From NCBI RefSeq assembly GCF_000970085.1, contig NZ_CP009506.1, positions 1,426,001-1,490,000 of the forward strand: a stretch of 64,000 nucleotides of DNA, read 5' to 3'. Source of the DNA: Methanosarcina siciliae T4/M. Its GTDB lineage: Archaea > Halobacteriota > Methanosarcinia > Methanosarcinales > Methanosarcinaceae. A program made the translations under genes and the position numbers. The first letter of the stretch is position 1; each line of letters begins with the position of its first letter. This document shows, piece by piece, positions 7,111-17,035 of this stretch. The notes under the pieces were generated by a model. That model worked only from the letters and a program-made list of their open reading frames with translations. It did not search any database and was not told the origin of the DNA.

Positions 7111-9990
7111 TTATTTTGGGAGCTTTAGATAAATGATCACACATATCAGGCCTAAAACGAATATGCCGATTATCCCGTAGACCGGAGGAATATCAGAGAA
7201 TTTTGTGCTCCCTTCCTGCTCTTCCTGTGTGTCCATATCCGTACTTTCATTCCCGTCATCCTGCAGGGCCCGGGTTTCCAGAGAGGTCCCGTTTCCGGTT
7301 ACGATTTCAGAGGCAGTTGTTGAAGTCCCTGTTATTGCAAAGGAAGAAAACCCCGGGACATCGGATGTGAAATACAGATACGTATCATCTTCACCTGAGA
7401 TTTTGGCAGGTAGTTGCTCCCATTTTTTGTCACTGTACCTGTTAAGGGTAATTGAAGCTTTATCCACGTTTTCATCCTCAATCCAGGTATTTTCAACCTT
7501 GAAACAGATGACCGGGTTTTCGATATTCTTTGAGGTTGCGTATCCGGAATTTCCTACCCAGACATTAAAGGACTTGTAGACCTCCCCGGCAGGCAGTTCG
7601 GAAACAAGTGAGGATTTGCCTTTTAATTCCTCAACAATGGTTGTGGTCTTGCCTGCGTTCTTCTTTGCATCGAAGCCCACATATACAATACAGGTTGCAT
7701 TTTTCTTAAATTCAAACTTTATAGCCTTTCCATTTGTGATGAATACCTGGGCAAGCTCCTTTACTTTAACATTCTTTGCAGGTTCGGGAGAGCCCCCGCC
7801 TCCTCCGCCTCCTCCGCTGCTTCCACTACTGCTTTTTTTCACAACATCTATAGTTGCAGTTTCAGTATCCGTGCCGTTTGCATTGCTCGCGGTCAGTTTT
7901 GCTTCATAAGTCCCTCTGGAAGTGTATGTATAAGCAAAGCTTGCCGCATTAGAGTCTTCGACCCCGTCACCATTAACATCCCAGCTCAGTCCGGTTGCAT
8001 TCTGCGAAGTGTCGGTGAAGAGGACAGTAAGAGGGTAATACCCGCTGGTTTTATTCACTGTGAAGTTTGCTACGGGAAGAATAGGAATTTCTTCTTCCAT
8101 CACGGTAATCACAGCAGTTTCGGTATCCGTGCCGTTTGCATTGCTCACGGTCAGTTTTGCTTCATAAGTCCCTCTGGAAGTGTATGTGTAAGCAAAGCTT
8201 GCCGCATTAGAGTCTTCGACCCCGTCACCATTAACATCCCAGCTCAATCCGGTTGCATTCTGTGAAGTGTCGGTGAAGAGGACAGTAAGAGGGTAATACC
8301 CGCTGGTTTTATTCACTGTGAAGTTTGCTACGGGAAGAATAGGAATTTCTTCTTCCATCACGGTAATCACAGCAGTTTCGGTATCCGTGCCGTTTGCATT
8401 GCTCACGGTCAGTTTTGCTTCATAAGTCCCTCTGGAAGTGTATGTGTAAGCAAAGCTTGCCGCATTAGAGTCTTCGACCCCGTCACCATTAACATCCCAG
8501 CTCAATCCGGTTGCATTCTGTGAAGTGTCGGTGAAGAGGATAGTAAGAGGGTAATACCCGCTGGTTTTATTCACTGTGAAGTTTGCTACGGGAAGAATAG
8601 GAATTTCTTCTTCCATCACGGTAATCACAGCAGTTTCGGTATCCGTGCCGTTTGCATTGCTCACGGTCAGTTTGGCTTCATAAGTCCCTCTGGAAGTGTA
8701 TGTGTAAGCAAAGCTTGCCGCATTAGAGTCTTCGACCCCGTCACCATTAACATCCCAGCTCAATCCGGTTGCATTCTGCGAAGTGTCGGTGAAGAGGACA
8801 TTAAGGGGGTAATACCCGCTGGTTTTATTCACTGTGAAGTTTGCTACGGGAAGAATAGGAATTTCTTCTTCCATCACGGTAATCACAGCAGTTTCGGTAT
8901 CCGTGCCGTTTGCATTGCTCACGGTCAGTTTTGCTTCATAAGTCCCTCTGGAAGTGTATGTATAAGCAAAGCTTGCCGCATTAGAGTCTTCGACCCCGTC
9001 ACCATTAACATCCCAGCTCAATCCGGTTGCATTCTGTGAAGTGTCGGTGAAGAGGACAGAAAGAGGGGCGTTACCGTGAGTCGTATTTGCCCTGAAATTT
9101 GCGATCGGAAGAACCGGTTCAGGTTCCGTTCGGGGAGTTACCAGAGGCAGGTAGTCAATTACACCTTCATCGACCTGGTATTCCTCTTCTGCAATCCCGT
9201 CGCCGTTTGTGTCCGGGTGGGTTTGAGAGAAACCGTCTCCTGAGGGAGAACCCCAGAAATTCCCTCCTATGTACGGGCCGTCTATAATGTTCGTACCTGC
9301 GGTCTTAGTAGTATTTAACCGGGCATCTCCGTCATCCTCCAGCACCAGATTGATATCACTACTAAAATAATTATTATATATTGTAGCAGAGTCCTCGATT
9401 AAGCGTATACCTACATCACAGTCCTGGAAAGTGTTATCTTTAACAACATGGCGGCCTATACCGTACGTAAGTTCTATTCCTGTGTGGCAGTTCTGAAACG
9501 TGTTTCCGGTAATTTTGTTATCAATACTGTCATATGTAAATACACCAATCGGGCTGTCTGTAAAAAGATTATCAATTATTGTTTGATTCCCACAAGCGTA
9601 GTTATTGCCTATACTTACGCCGCATTCATCGAATTTATTGTTCCTTATTATACAGGACATGCCAGCCTGCTCAAAACGGACTCCCCCTGTGATTGTGAGT
9701 CCGGAGATTTGCGACTGCCGGTTAACTTCTATTTTGCCTACGGTGGGATACCCGGATGAACCTATAAGGGTCACAGAGACATCAACAGCAAGATCTTCAT
9801 CATAATTTCCAGGTCTCACAATTATGGTGTTTCCGTCAACCGCATTATCTAACGCATCCTGAACTGTCGTGTAATTTCCAGACCCGTCACTATCAACGTA
9901 AATTGTTGTAGCTGCTGCACTTCCGGCAAAAACCTGAAGGGCAAAGATCAGTATAAATAAACTAGATAACTCTTTGTTCATTTTCCACAT
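7111..9990 (-). CDS. Cell-surface protein: beta-helix, five PKD domains, PGF-pre-PGF domain
   Basis: 959 residues. Order: signal peptide (about 1-27, a second Met at 4 may be the true start); right-handed parallel beta-helix of NosD/pectate-lyase type (about 30-290, begins IYVDSDGSGNYTTVQDAL); five PKD domains (about 296-728) with the WDVNGDGVEDSN and YTYTSRGTYEAKLTVSN signatures; a Ser/Gly linker; a PGF-pre-PGF type domain (about 750-895); and a C-terminal membrane anchor (YGIIGIFVLGLICVIIYL) followed by KLPK. This is the usual build of Methanosarcina envelope proteins for adhesion or S-layer association. Four of the five PKD units are almost identical in DNA. Ligand unknown. Confidence 0.9.
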   Translation of the reverse strand: MWKMNKELSSLFILIFALQVFAGSAAATTIYVDSDGSGNYTTVQDALDNAVDGNTIIVRPGNYDEDLAVDVSVTLIGSSGYPTVGKIEVNRQSQISGLTITGGVRFEQAGMSCIIRNNKFDECGVSIGNNYACGNQTIIDNLFTDSPIGVFTYDSIDNKITGNTFQNCHTGIELTYGIGRHVVKDNTFQDCDVGIRLIEDSATIYNNYFSSDINLVLEDDGDARLNTTKTAGTNIIDGPYIGGNFWGSPSGDGFSQTHPDTNGDGIAEEEYQVDEGVIDYLPLVTPRTEPEPVLPIANFRANTTHGNAPLSVLFTDTSQNATGLSWDVNGDGVEDSNAASFAYTYTSRGTYEAKLTVSNANGTDTETAVITVMEEEIPILPVANFTVNKTSGYYPLNVLFTDTSQNATGLSWDVNGDGVEDSNAASFAYTYTSRGTYEAKLTVSNANGTDTETAVITVMEEEIPILPVANFTVNKTSGYYPLTILFTDTSQNATGLSWDVNGDGVEDSNAASFAYTYTSRGTYEAKLTVSNANGTDTETAVITVMEEEIPILPVANFTVNKTSGYYPLTVLFTDTSQNATGLSWDVNGDGVEDSNAASFAYTYTSRGTYEAKLTVSNANGTDTETAVITVMEEEIPILPVANFTVNKTSGYYPLTVLFTDTSQNATGLSWDVNGDGVEDSNAASFAYTYTSRGTYEAKLTASNANGTDTETATIDVVKKSSSGSSGGGGGGGGSPEPAKNVKVKELAQVFITNGKAIKFEFKKNATCIVYVGFDAKKNAGKTTTIVEELKGKSSLVSELPAGEVYKSFNVWVGNSGYATSKNIENPVICFKVENTWIEDENVDKASITLNRYSDKKWEQLPAKISGEDDTYLYFTSDVPGFSSFAITGTSTTASEIVTGNGTSLETRALQDDGNESTDMDTQEEQEGSTKFSDIPPVYGIIGIFVLGLICVIIYLKLPK
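7842..9131 (-). repeat. Five tandem 258-bp PKD-encoding repeats
   Basis: The marker CACGGTAATCACAGCAG recurs at 8101, 8359, 8617 and 8875, an exact 258-bp (86-residue) period. The copies differ by only a few bases, so they were recently duplicated or homogenised by gene conversion. Copy number may vary between strains and may be mis-assembled from short reads. Confidence 0.92.
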
Positions 9991-10255
9991 AAGAAAAACC
10001 CCTACACACTGTTCTAGAACCTAATCAATAAGTAACTGCAATCCCCATTTTAAACTTCATAAGATGCATTCTAGGGCTTCGATACTCGATTAAAAAGCGA
10101 AAGTATCTTGAGCCGGATTTTATGATTTTTAAGACTGATTTATTTTATAAAATTGGCAATGTGATATAAAATTATCTAAATTGCCCTGTATTTTATTAAA
10201 AAATCGGAATTTTTTATGTTATCAGTAGGGGACAAATTTTTTATGTGTAAATGCT

Positions 10256-10513
10256 TCAATCACGGATATTTCCAACGATAAAAGGCAGATGTTTTATCAA
10301 GGAATCATGAATAGGAACCCCAAAGTCACTTGTTGATTCACATGCAACAACGTCACATTTTTCTGATGCATCCCAATTTCTAAGGCTTAAAATTACATCT
10401 TCATTTCTATCAAAATGTTGTAGCTGTTTTTCACCGGATCTAATGAGGATAGTAGCAATCAAAAAACGTTTGTGGATATCTAAACCGCAAGATTTGTTTA
10501 TTTCTCCTGCCAA
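10256..10513 (-). pseudogene. IS110-family transposase, N-terminal remnant
   Basis: 85 residues with the IS110 (DEDD, RuvC-like) N-terminal signature CGLDIHKRFLIATIL and the later CDVVACESTSDF...LPFIVGNIRD. Full IS110 transposases are about 300-400 residues. The frame here stops where AFTHKKTDKID-like sequence would normally follow, and traces of it continue out of frame (GAAGCATTTACACATAAAAAA). The C-terminal domain is missing, so this is debris. Confidence 0.75.
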
Positions 10514-10521
10514 TTTACATT

Positions 10522-10691
10522 ACTCCATCATTTCAAGGACAGTAGAGATAGTAGAATTACCTAAAAGACAATTTGGTATCCGTGATCAAAATCACATTTT
10601 GGCCTTCGATGACAATTCAATGGTTAATTTCTTTACGGCTTCGAAGAGCCAAAGAGAAAACAACCTTCCTATCCAAAGGGAATGATGGAGT
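10522..10691. repeat. Inverted repeat pair around 170 bp next to the IS110 remnant
   Basis: ACTCCATCATT (10522-10532) and AATGATGGAGT (10681-10691) are exact inverted repeats of 11 bp. The interval has no convincing gene. It could be the end of a decayed IS or a small non-autonomous element. Confidence 0.45.
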
Positions 10692-10819
10692 TAATATACA
10701 AAAAAGGTAAGTGAAAAGGACTTTCATTTTTTGTGCCTGTAATTCGAAATTTGGGGATTTATAGAAAAACTCCAAATCCTGGTACCCTTTAGTTATTTAT
10801 GAAAGGTTTTTAAAAGTCC

Positions 10820-12007
10820 TCATTTTCGAAACATAAAGAAGAATAAATAAATTATGCCGAACACAGATATGGAGATTAAAACGATGTATCCTCGGTATAC
10901 CCCTATGACATATTTATCGTATGCTCTTTTAAGATATTTACCGTAGTCTATATTGTTTTCGGAAATTTCATTATTGTTGCTGTCATCCGAATAATAAATA
11001 TCCTCATTATTATTTAATGTGTTTTTGGAAATTGTGTTGTTGTTGCTATATGTTTGCAGTTCGATCCCCATAAAGTTGTCAGATATGGTATTATCAGTTA
11101 ATTTATTGAAACTGGAATTTTCCCGTAAAAATATGCCGGTACTGGATGTGGATATGGAGTTTAGGCTAAGTTCATTCTTGTTGGATTCGATGAGAGTAAT
11201 TCCTATTCCCCCAGGATTTATTGTATTATTGACTAGTTTGTTAGCGTCTGATTGAAGCAGTGTTATACCAAGCCGCAATAGATTATTATTATAAACTTCA
11301 TTGCCATCGGATTCTTTCAAACTGATTCCGTATTTATCCATCCTGTATTTTTCATCCGCACTTATGTTATTATTCCTGACAATGTTGAAATTACTAAAAT
11401 CCCAGATTGAAATTGCACCGTCATTATCAATTGCAGTATTATTTTCCAGTAAATTATTACTTGATGAATTAAGCAAAATACCTCGATTGTTCCCCAAAAA
11501 AATATTGTTGTTGATTATGTTGTTATCAGTATTATCAACATAAATTCCTGCCCAGTTTTTTGGTATAAGAGCCCATTGTCCTTCAGATGAATAGACAACT
11601 TCGTCTTTGCCTGTTGTTTCATTGAAAGTACTGACACTGAAGCCTGCATCCGGAAAATAACGATTCTCTGGTTCTTCAAAAGCACCTGTTATGGTAAAAC
11701 CCAGGATAGCAACATTGCTTGCAGTTACATGAAATATGTGATTGCCCGGATTTGCAGCTCTGATAATCGTGTCATTGGGATTTCCGGATTTTGATTTTAT
11801 AGTTACCGACTTATTAACTTCTATGTTCTCTGCATAGGTTCCCGGAGACACAATAATCGTATCCCCAGAAGAAGCATTTTTGACAGCATCCTGAATTGAG
11901 TCTTCCGGATAAACATGGACATCAGTAGCTGATACAATGCCTGCAGTTATAATCGAAAATAAAATGAATATACTAATGCAAATTAGGATTTTATGTTTAA
12001 TTTTCAT
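10820..12007 (-). CDS. NosD-like beta-helix surface protein
   Basis: 395 residues. Signal peptide (about 1-27), then HVYPEDSIQDAVKNASSGDTI, the opening typical of NosD/CASH-type right-handed beta-helices, followed by many N-x-I-x-N-N rungs (NNIINNNIFLGNNRG, NLLENNTAI, NEVYNNNL) up to about residue 350. The C terminus is a membrane anchor (YIVLISISVFGIIYLFFFMF) ending RK. It lacks PKD domains and so is a smaller relative of the neighbouring 959-residue protein. Probable carbohydrate-binding or structural envelope protein; no catalytic residues identified. Confidence 0.85.
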   Translation of the reverse strand: MKIKHKILICISIFILFSIITAGIVSATDVHVYPEDSIQDAVKNASSGDTIIVSPGTYAENIEVNKSVTIKSKSGNPNDTIIRAANPGNHIFHVTASNVAILGFTITGAFEEPENRYFPDAGFSVSTFNETTGKDEVVYSSEGQWALIPKNWAGIYVDNTDNNIINNNIFLGNNRGILLNSSSNNLLENNTAIDNDGAISIWDFSNFNIVRNNNISADEKYRMDKYGISLKESDGNEVYNNNLLRLGITLLQSDANKLVNNTINPGGIGITLIESNKNELSLNSISTSSTGIFLRENSSFNKLTDNTISDNFMGIELQTYSNNNTISKNTLNNNEDIYYSDDSNNNEISENNIDYGKYLKRAYDKYVIGVYRGYIVLISISVFGIIYLFFFMFRK

Positions 12008-12392
12008 TCCATTTCCCCATTCTCAACAGCTAAGAATTCCAAAAATTTGGATCCGGTATGCAATTATTTCTTTTGATATATACGTGTTATGTGATTGGCT
12101 TATTCTCTCAGTTCAAGGAAAAGTTGTTGAATTTATTTGCTTTCTTAATTCTAATACAGACCTGTAAGTCGTTTTTTCATGATTCCAGACCTGTTAAAGC
12201 CCCATCAGGCCCAGGAAAAGAAAAACTGGGAAATTCCTTCCGGACCCGGATAGTTCAACCGTTATCAGGAAAACCCGGGTTTCGTAGAATTCCGGTTTTC
12301 ATCGAACCCCATTTCCCTTTTCCGCTTCAATGCCCGGAAGTCGGCTCAGAAAAGCATTTCTTTTTTAAGCAATAAATTCCAAGTGAATCAGC
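12008..12392. other. Divergent intergenic region
   Basis: 385 bp between the divergent surface-protein gene and the UPF0280 gene. No gene is supported; open frames here have no recognisable sequence. It must carry both promoters, but neither is clear-cut. Confidence 0.4.
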
Positions 12393-13154
12393 ATGCCAGA
12401 ATCCACGCAAGATCCCGCTAAAGAACCTGCCAGAACCTCGATCAAAGAGCATTTTCAGCTAAGGGAAACCATTGTCACGATTGCGGCTGATGACTCTGCC
12501 CATATCGAAGCCGCAAAAGAAGCCATCAGAGTACACAGGGCAGCCCTTGAGACCTACATCCTTGCAGACTCTTATTTTCAGTTTACCCTCGAACCTTACG
12601 AATGCCCGGAAAATGCCCCTGAAGTGGTTCGGAGGATGGTAAAAGCCGGAAACACTATGGGAATCGGGCCCATGAGCGCGGTTGCGGGCACAATTTCAGC
12701 CCTTGCTGTGGAAGCAATGGAAAAGGCCGGAGCAAAATATGCTATTGTTGATAACGGCGGGGATATTGCACTTATCAATGACCGTCCGGTTGTGGTCGGG
12801 ATTTATGCAGGGCAGTCTCCGATAAAAAATCTGGGCTTAATTTTTGAGCCCAGAGACTCGATTACGGGAATCTGCACCTCGGCAGGGACGGTGGGACCTT
12901 CGATCAGTTTCGGGATGGCGGACGCAGCGGCAATTTTTTCGGATGATGTTTCCCTTGCGGATGCGGCTGCAACGGCACTGGGGAATGAGGTTGGGATAGG
13001 AAAGGAAGCTGTTGAGGCTTCATTCAAGGTTGTAAAGGCCGTGCCTGGAATAAAAGGAGCACTGGTGATTCAGGGAGAGTATATAGGAATGTGGGGGACA
13101 GTGCCAAAAATCACACGAGCCGAGGTCAGGCATGAGTTTATCACAAAAGCGTGA
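12393..13154 (+). CDS. UPF0280 family protein (ApbE-like fold)
   Basis: 253 residues, the normal size for UPF0280. The family is related to ApbE-type FAD:protein FMN transferases; visible signatures are NTMGIGPMSAVAGTIS, AIVDNGGDIAL, and TSAGTVGPSISFGMADAAAI. Common in methanogens, function unproven; a flavin-related role is inferred from the fold. It precedes the aldehyde ferredoxin oxidoreductase gene on the same strand at 265 bp, so co-regulation is possible but a shared transcript is uncertain. Confidence 0.85.
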   Translation: MPESTQDPAKEPARTSIKEHFQLRETIVTIAADDSAHIEAAKEAIRVHRAALETYILADSYFQFTLEPYECPENAPEVVRRMVKAGNTMGIGPMSAVAGTISALAVEAMEKAGAKYAIVDNGGDIALINDRPVVVGIYAGQSPIKNLGLIFEPRDSITGICTSAGTVGPSISFGMADAAAIFSDDVSLADAAATALGNEVGIGKEAVEASFKVVKAVPGIKGALVIQGEYIGMWGTVPKITRAEVRHEFITKA

Positions 13155-13419
13155 TGTTGGGATGGCTAGAACACTTTTATTAAGTAACTTCGACATATAT
13201 AAAATGGAATATATTCAAATGTATCCGTCTATGTTTAAAGGATATAGTTAATGAAGCTTCGGCCATCTATACGGGATTTTTTCTGAACAGCAATACATGG
13301 TCGAACAGGAAGCTTTTGGCAAAGCAGGCCGGATAAGTGAACGGATGAATGAAACGGATAAAGTGAGCCGGAAAAGCTGCTTATCCTTTATGTTAAATTT
13401 ATAAGACTGGAGGAATTAC

Positions 13420-15243
13420 ATGCCTGGGGGCTATAACGGAAAAATTCTTGATGTTAATCTTGACAGCGGCGAGCTCAAAGACCTGCCGCTTGAAGAAGAA
13501 ATGGCAAAGATGTACCTGGGAGGCAAAGGGCTAGGCCTGAAGCTCGTATACGATGAGTTCAGAGCGGATATGCAGCCCTTTGACCCTGATAACCTGCTTG
13601 TGTTTGCAACCGGGCCGGCTACCGGAGCAAAGCTTCCCACGAGCGGGCGCTACCATATTGTCTGCAGCAAATCCCCGCAGACAGGGACCGTAGGGAGCGG
13701 AAATTCCGGCGGAAAATGGGGTCCCTTCCTGAAATTTGCAGGATATGACGCAGTCGTTGTGCGCGGAGTCTCAAAGGAGCCTGTCTACCTGAGCATTGTG
13801 GAAGGAGAAGCCGAGCTTGTGCCAGCTCCGGAACTCTGGGGCATGACAGTCCATGCAGTCACGGACGAACTTGCCGAAAGGACAGGAAACCCTAAGAGAA
13901 CCTCGGTTGCCTGTATAGGCCCTGCAGGAGAAAACCTTGTTCCCTTCTCCGGGATCATGAACGACAAGTACCGAACTGCAGGGAGGACCGGGCTTGGAGC
14001 TGTCATGGGGAGTAAGAAGTTGAAGGCGATCGTGGTTTCCGGGAGCAAGAGAGTTGAACCCGCAAACCCCGAACTCCTGAAAGAGAGAGTTGCGGAAGCC
14101 ATGAAAAAGATAAAGGAAAATCCGGTTACAGCTCCCGACGGAGGGCTTCACACCTACGGGACCGCAGTTCTTGTAAATATCCTTAATGAAAGTGGAGCCT
14201 ACCCGACACGAAACTTTCAGGAAGCCTATTTTCCTGACGCTGACGAACAGAGCGGAGAGACTCTTGTCAAAAAATACCTGACAGGTCGCGGAGGCTGCTG
14301 GGGCTGCCCGATTGTCTGCGGGCGGAAAGCCGATGTGCCTGAGGGGCCCTACAGCGTCCGGGACACGGAAGGTCCTGAGTACGAGACCATTTTTGCCTTT
14401 GGTTCCGACTGCGGGGTAAAGGATCTCGATGCCCTGATAAAAGCCAACCACCTCTGCGACGAACTCGGGCTTGACACCATCTCCATGGGTGGAACGATTG
14501 CCTGTGCCATGGAACTTGTGGAGAAAGGAAAAATCCCACCGGAAAAGCTGCATGGCTTTAACCTGCGTTTCGGAGATGCAAGCTCAATGATTGAATGCAT
14601 CTGGAGAACCGCCTTCCGTGCAGGGATCGGGGCTGACCTTGCGCTGGGTTCGAAAAAGCTTTCGGAAAAATACGGGGCTCCGGAGTTCTCCATGGCTGTA
14701 AAAGGCATGGAACTGCCCGCCTACGACCCTCGCCCGATCCAGGGAATAGGCCTGAACTATGCAACCGCAAACCGCGGCGGGGACCACGTCTACGGCTACA
14801 TGATCTCACCCGAAATCCTTGGGCTGCCCGAAAAACTTGACCCTTATGCAGTAGAGGACAAACCCAGATGGACCATCATCCTGCAGGACCTGACTTCTGC
14901 CATTAACTCCTCGGTTGTCTGCCTCTTTAGCTCGTTTGCCCTCGGCCTTCCCGAGTATGCAGGAATGCTCGCAGCGATTACGGGCTCTGATCTTGACGCC
15001 GATAAGCTCCTTAAACTTGGAGAAAGGATCACAAACCTCGAACGGCTGATGAACAATATGTATGGGCTTGATAGGGCTGAAGACGTCCTTCCAAAGCGTC
15101 TCACCGAAGAACCGGTCCCTTCCGGGCCTGCAAAAGGCCAGGTTTCCCACGTCCCGGAAATGATCAACGAGTATTACGCCCTCCGGGGCTGGGTTGACGG
15201 AAAGCCCACAAAAGAGAAGCTAAAGGAACTCGGGATTGCCTGA
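13420..15243 (+). CDS. aor: Tungsten-dependent aldehyde:ferredoxin oxidoreductase
   Basis: 607 residues, typical of AOR (about 600-620). It oxidises aldehydes to carboxylic acids with ferredoxin as acceptor, in the cytoplasm, using a tungsto-bispterin and a [4Fe-4S] cluster. The N terminus YNGKILDVNLDSGEL...YLGGKGLGLKLVYDE is the family signature; cluster cysteines are in GGCWGCPIVCGRK (about residues 290-302), with a distal Cys in SSVVCLFSSFALG (about 507). A GGAGG-like site (CTGGAGGAATTAC) lies before the ATG. A MoaD-like gene follows by 68 bp, consistent with pterin cofactor assembly. The physiological aldehyde is not evident. Confidence 0.93.
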   Translation: MPGGYNGKILDVNLDSGELKDLPLEEEMAKMYLGGKGLGLKLVYDEFRADMQPFDPDNLLVFATGPATGAKLPTSGRYHIVCSKSPQTGTVGSGNSGGKWGPFLKFAGYDAVVVRGVSKEPVYLSIVEGEAELVPAPELWGMTVHAVTDELAERTGNPKRTSVACIGPAGENLVPFSGIMNDKYRTAGRTGLGAVMGSKKLKAIVVSGSKRVEPANPELLKERVAEAMKKIKENPVTAPDGGLHTYGTAVLVNILNESGAYPTRNFQEAYFPDADEQSGETLVKKYLTGRGGCWGCPIVCGRKADVPEGPYSVRDTEGPEYETIFAFGSDCGVKDLDALIKANHLCDELGLDTISMGGTIACAMELVEKGKIPPEKLHGFNLRFGDASSMIECIWRTAFRAGIGADLALGSKKLSEKYGAPEFSMAVKGMELPAYDPRPIQGIGLNYATANRGGDHVYGYMISPEILGLPEKLDPYAVEDKPRWTIILQDLTSAINSSVVCLFSSFALGLPEYAGMLAAITGSDLDADKLLKLGERITNLERLMNNMYGLDRAEDVLPKRLTEEPVPSGPAKGQVSHVPEMINEYYALRGWVDGKPTKEKLKELGIA

Positions 15244-15311
15244 GCTCCTCCTTTTTATTTTTTTATAAACTTCATATAAACCGTTTTCTTCCTTATTCCG
15301 GAGAGATAGGC

Positions 15312-15596
15312 TTGAAAATCCACGTAAAGTTCCTTGCAACTATCCGTGAAATTACCGGCAAATCCGAAATCGAACTTGAGGGCCATCCCGGCGACACCGT
15401 GGGAACCTTCCTGCAGGCCCTTCAAACCCTCTACGGGCCAGTATTCAAGGAAGCAACAACAGGCACAACCGCAGGCGGGATTCCTAAAGTAAGGTTCCTG
15501 GTTAACGGTAGGGATGCCGATTTTCTCGACGGATTCGAGACCGGATTAAAAGACGGGGATGTGATTGTGCTGATCCCTCCGGTTGCCGGAGGATGA
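15312..15596 (+). CDS. MoaD/SAMP-like ubiquitin-fold sulfur carrier
   Basis: 94 residues ending in the Gly-Gly tail (PPVAGG) needed for adenylation and thiocarboxylation by an E1-like MoeB enzyme. Beta-grasp features: MKIHVKFLATIREITGK at the start and LVNGRDADFLDG...LKDGDVIVLIPP near the end. It could carry sulfur for molybdo/tungstopterin synthesis or be an archaeal ubiquitin-like modifier (SAMP). The start is TTG at 15312, chosen because GGAGAGATAG lies just upstream and the next Met is far inside. Its position behind aor supports a pterin role. Confidence 0.88.
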   Translation: MKIHVKFLATIREITGKSEIELEGHPGDTVGTFLQALQTLYGPVFKEATTGTTAGGIPKVRFLVNGRDADFLDGFETGLKDGDVIVLIPPVAGG

Positions 15597-15698
15597 AAAA
15601 AAGAGATTTTTGGCGGCTTTTCAGGTACGCCGCCATTTTTGATTGTTTTGAGTTATTTGAATTACTTTGAGTCCGGTTTCAGGAATTTTCCCGATTGC

Positions 15699-16868
15699 TT
15701 AGAATTGCAGTTTTTTCATCCTTTCTACAGCTTCTTGGATCCTCTCGACCGGCTTGGTGAGGGCAAACCTGATGTAGCCTTCACCAGCGTCTCCGAAACC
15801 TACTCCGGGGGTTGCGACGATTCCGGCCTCTTCGAGGAGGACTTTTGCAAACTCGATTGAGGTGTAGCCTTTCGGGACCGGAGCCCAGACGTAAAAGGTT
15901 GCTTTTGGGGGTTTGACTTCAAGGCCCATAGCTGTGAGCCCTTCAATCAGGGCGTTACGCCTTTCTTCATAGATTTTATTGGTATCGTCAACGCAGGCCT
16001 GGGAAGAGGAAAGAGCTGCAATGCCTGCTATCTGGATTGCATCAAAGACTCCGGAGTCCACGTTGGACTTAACTTTCCCGAGCCCTTTTATAAGGGATTT
16101 GTTTCCTACTGCAAACCCGAGTCTCCAGCCGGTCATGTTGTAGGTCTTGGAGTGGGAGTAAAGTTCCATCCCTATGTCCATTGCCCCTTCTGCTGCAAGG
16201 AAGGAAGGTGCCTCGTACCCGTCGTAGACCATCTGGCAGTAGGCATTGTCGTGCACTGCAATGATGTCGTTTTTCTTGCAGAACTCAACAACCTTTTCAA
16301 AGAACTTCATGTCCGCAGTTGCCGAGGTGGGGTTGTTCGGGTAATTGAAGAAGAAGAGCTTCGCCCTTTTCAGGACATCTGCCGGAATCGAGTCCAGGTC
16401 AGGCAGGAAGCTGTTCTCGGCCTTCAGAGGCAGAGGATACGGCTCTCCTCCTGCAAAAAGGGTGCCGATCTTATAAACCGGATATCCGGGCTCGGTATAG
16501 AGCACGACATCTCCGGGGTTGACAAAGGCTAGCGGGATATGGGCAACCGCTTCCTTTGACCCTATCAGGGAAAGGACTTCGGTTGCAGGGTCAACCTCAA
16601 TTCCCTTATAATTCTTACACCATTCAGCCGCAGCCTTCCGAAATTCCGGCATGCCGGCATAAGAAGGGTACTGGTGTGTCCCGGGGTCGCAAACAGCCTC
16701 GCGCATGGCCTCCACAATGTGCGGGTGGGTCGGAAGGTCAGGGTCTCCCACTCCAAGGTCGATCACGTCTACCCCCTTTGCAATCATTTCGTCCTTAGCT
16801 TCATCAATCGCTGCAAAAAGATATGGTGGTAATGCGTTTATGCGGTCAGAATACATTGGAAAAGTCAC
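15699..16868 (-). CDS. dapL: LL-diaminopimelate aminotransferase
   Basis: 389 residues. A class I/II PLP-dependent aminotransferase that makes LL-diaminopimelate directly from tetrahydrodipicolinate for lysine synthesis. Signatures: DLGVGDPDLPTHPHIVEAM, HQYPSYAGMPEFRKA, FFFNYPNNPTSA, the PLP lysine in YSHSKTYNMTGWRLGF, and a C-terminal GEGYIRFALT with the substrate-binding Arg. Closely related aminotransferases differ in substrate, but length and motifs match methanogen DapL well. It is monocistronic and convergent with the MoaD-like gene. Confidence 0.88.
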   Translation of the reverse strand: MTFPMYSDRINALPPYLFAAIDEAKDEMIAKGVDVIDLGVGDPDLPTHPHIVEAMREAVCDPGTHQYPSYAGMPEFRKAAAEWCKNYKGIEVDPATEVLSLIGSKEAVAHIPLAFVNPGDVVLYTEPGYPVYKIGTLFAGGEPYPLPLKAENSFLPDLDSIPADVLKRAKLFFFNYPNNPTSATADMKFFEKVVEFCKKNDIIAVHDNAYCQMVYDGYEAPSFLAAEGAMDIGMELYSHSKTYNMTGWRLGFAVGNKSLIKGLGKVKSNVDSGVFDAIQIAGIAALSSSQACVDDTNKIYEERRNALIEGLTAMGLEVKPPKATFYVWAPVPKGYTSIEFAKVLLEEAGIVATPGVGFGDAGEGYIRFALTKPVERIQEAVERMKKLQF

Positions 16869-17003
16869 CTGAATATGAATTTACAGTATGTAATTCTGCA
16901 TATTTACGGCGGTGGGGCTATTAAAAGGTATGGGATGAAGAGAAAAGTGCCTGTAAAATTTACAAACAGTGTCGATTTTTAACAATCACCAAAACACCGG
17001 AAA

Positions 17004-17015
17004 CTTTTATACTTA
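17004..17015 (+). promoter_or_regulatory. TATA box of the small membrane protein gene
   Basis: CTTTTATACTTA lies about 25-30 bp before the GTG at 17036, so the mRNA would start nearly at the start codon (leaderless or almost so). Confidence 0.5.
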
Positions 17016-17035
17016 ATAGTGCAAATATTTTTCAT

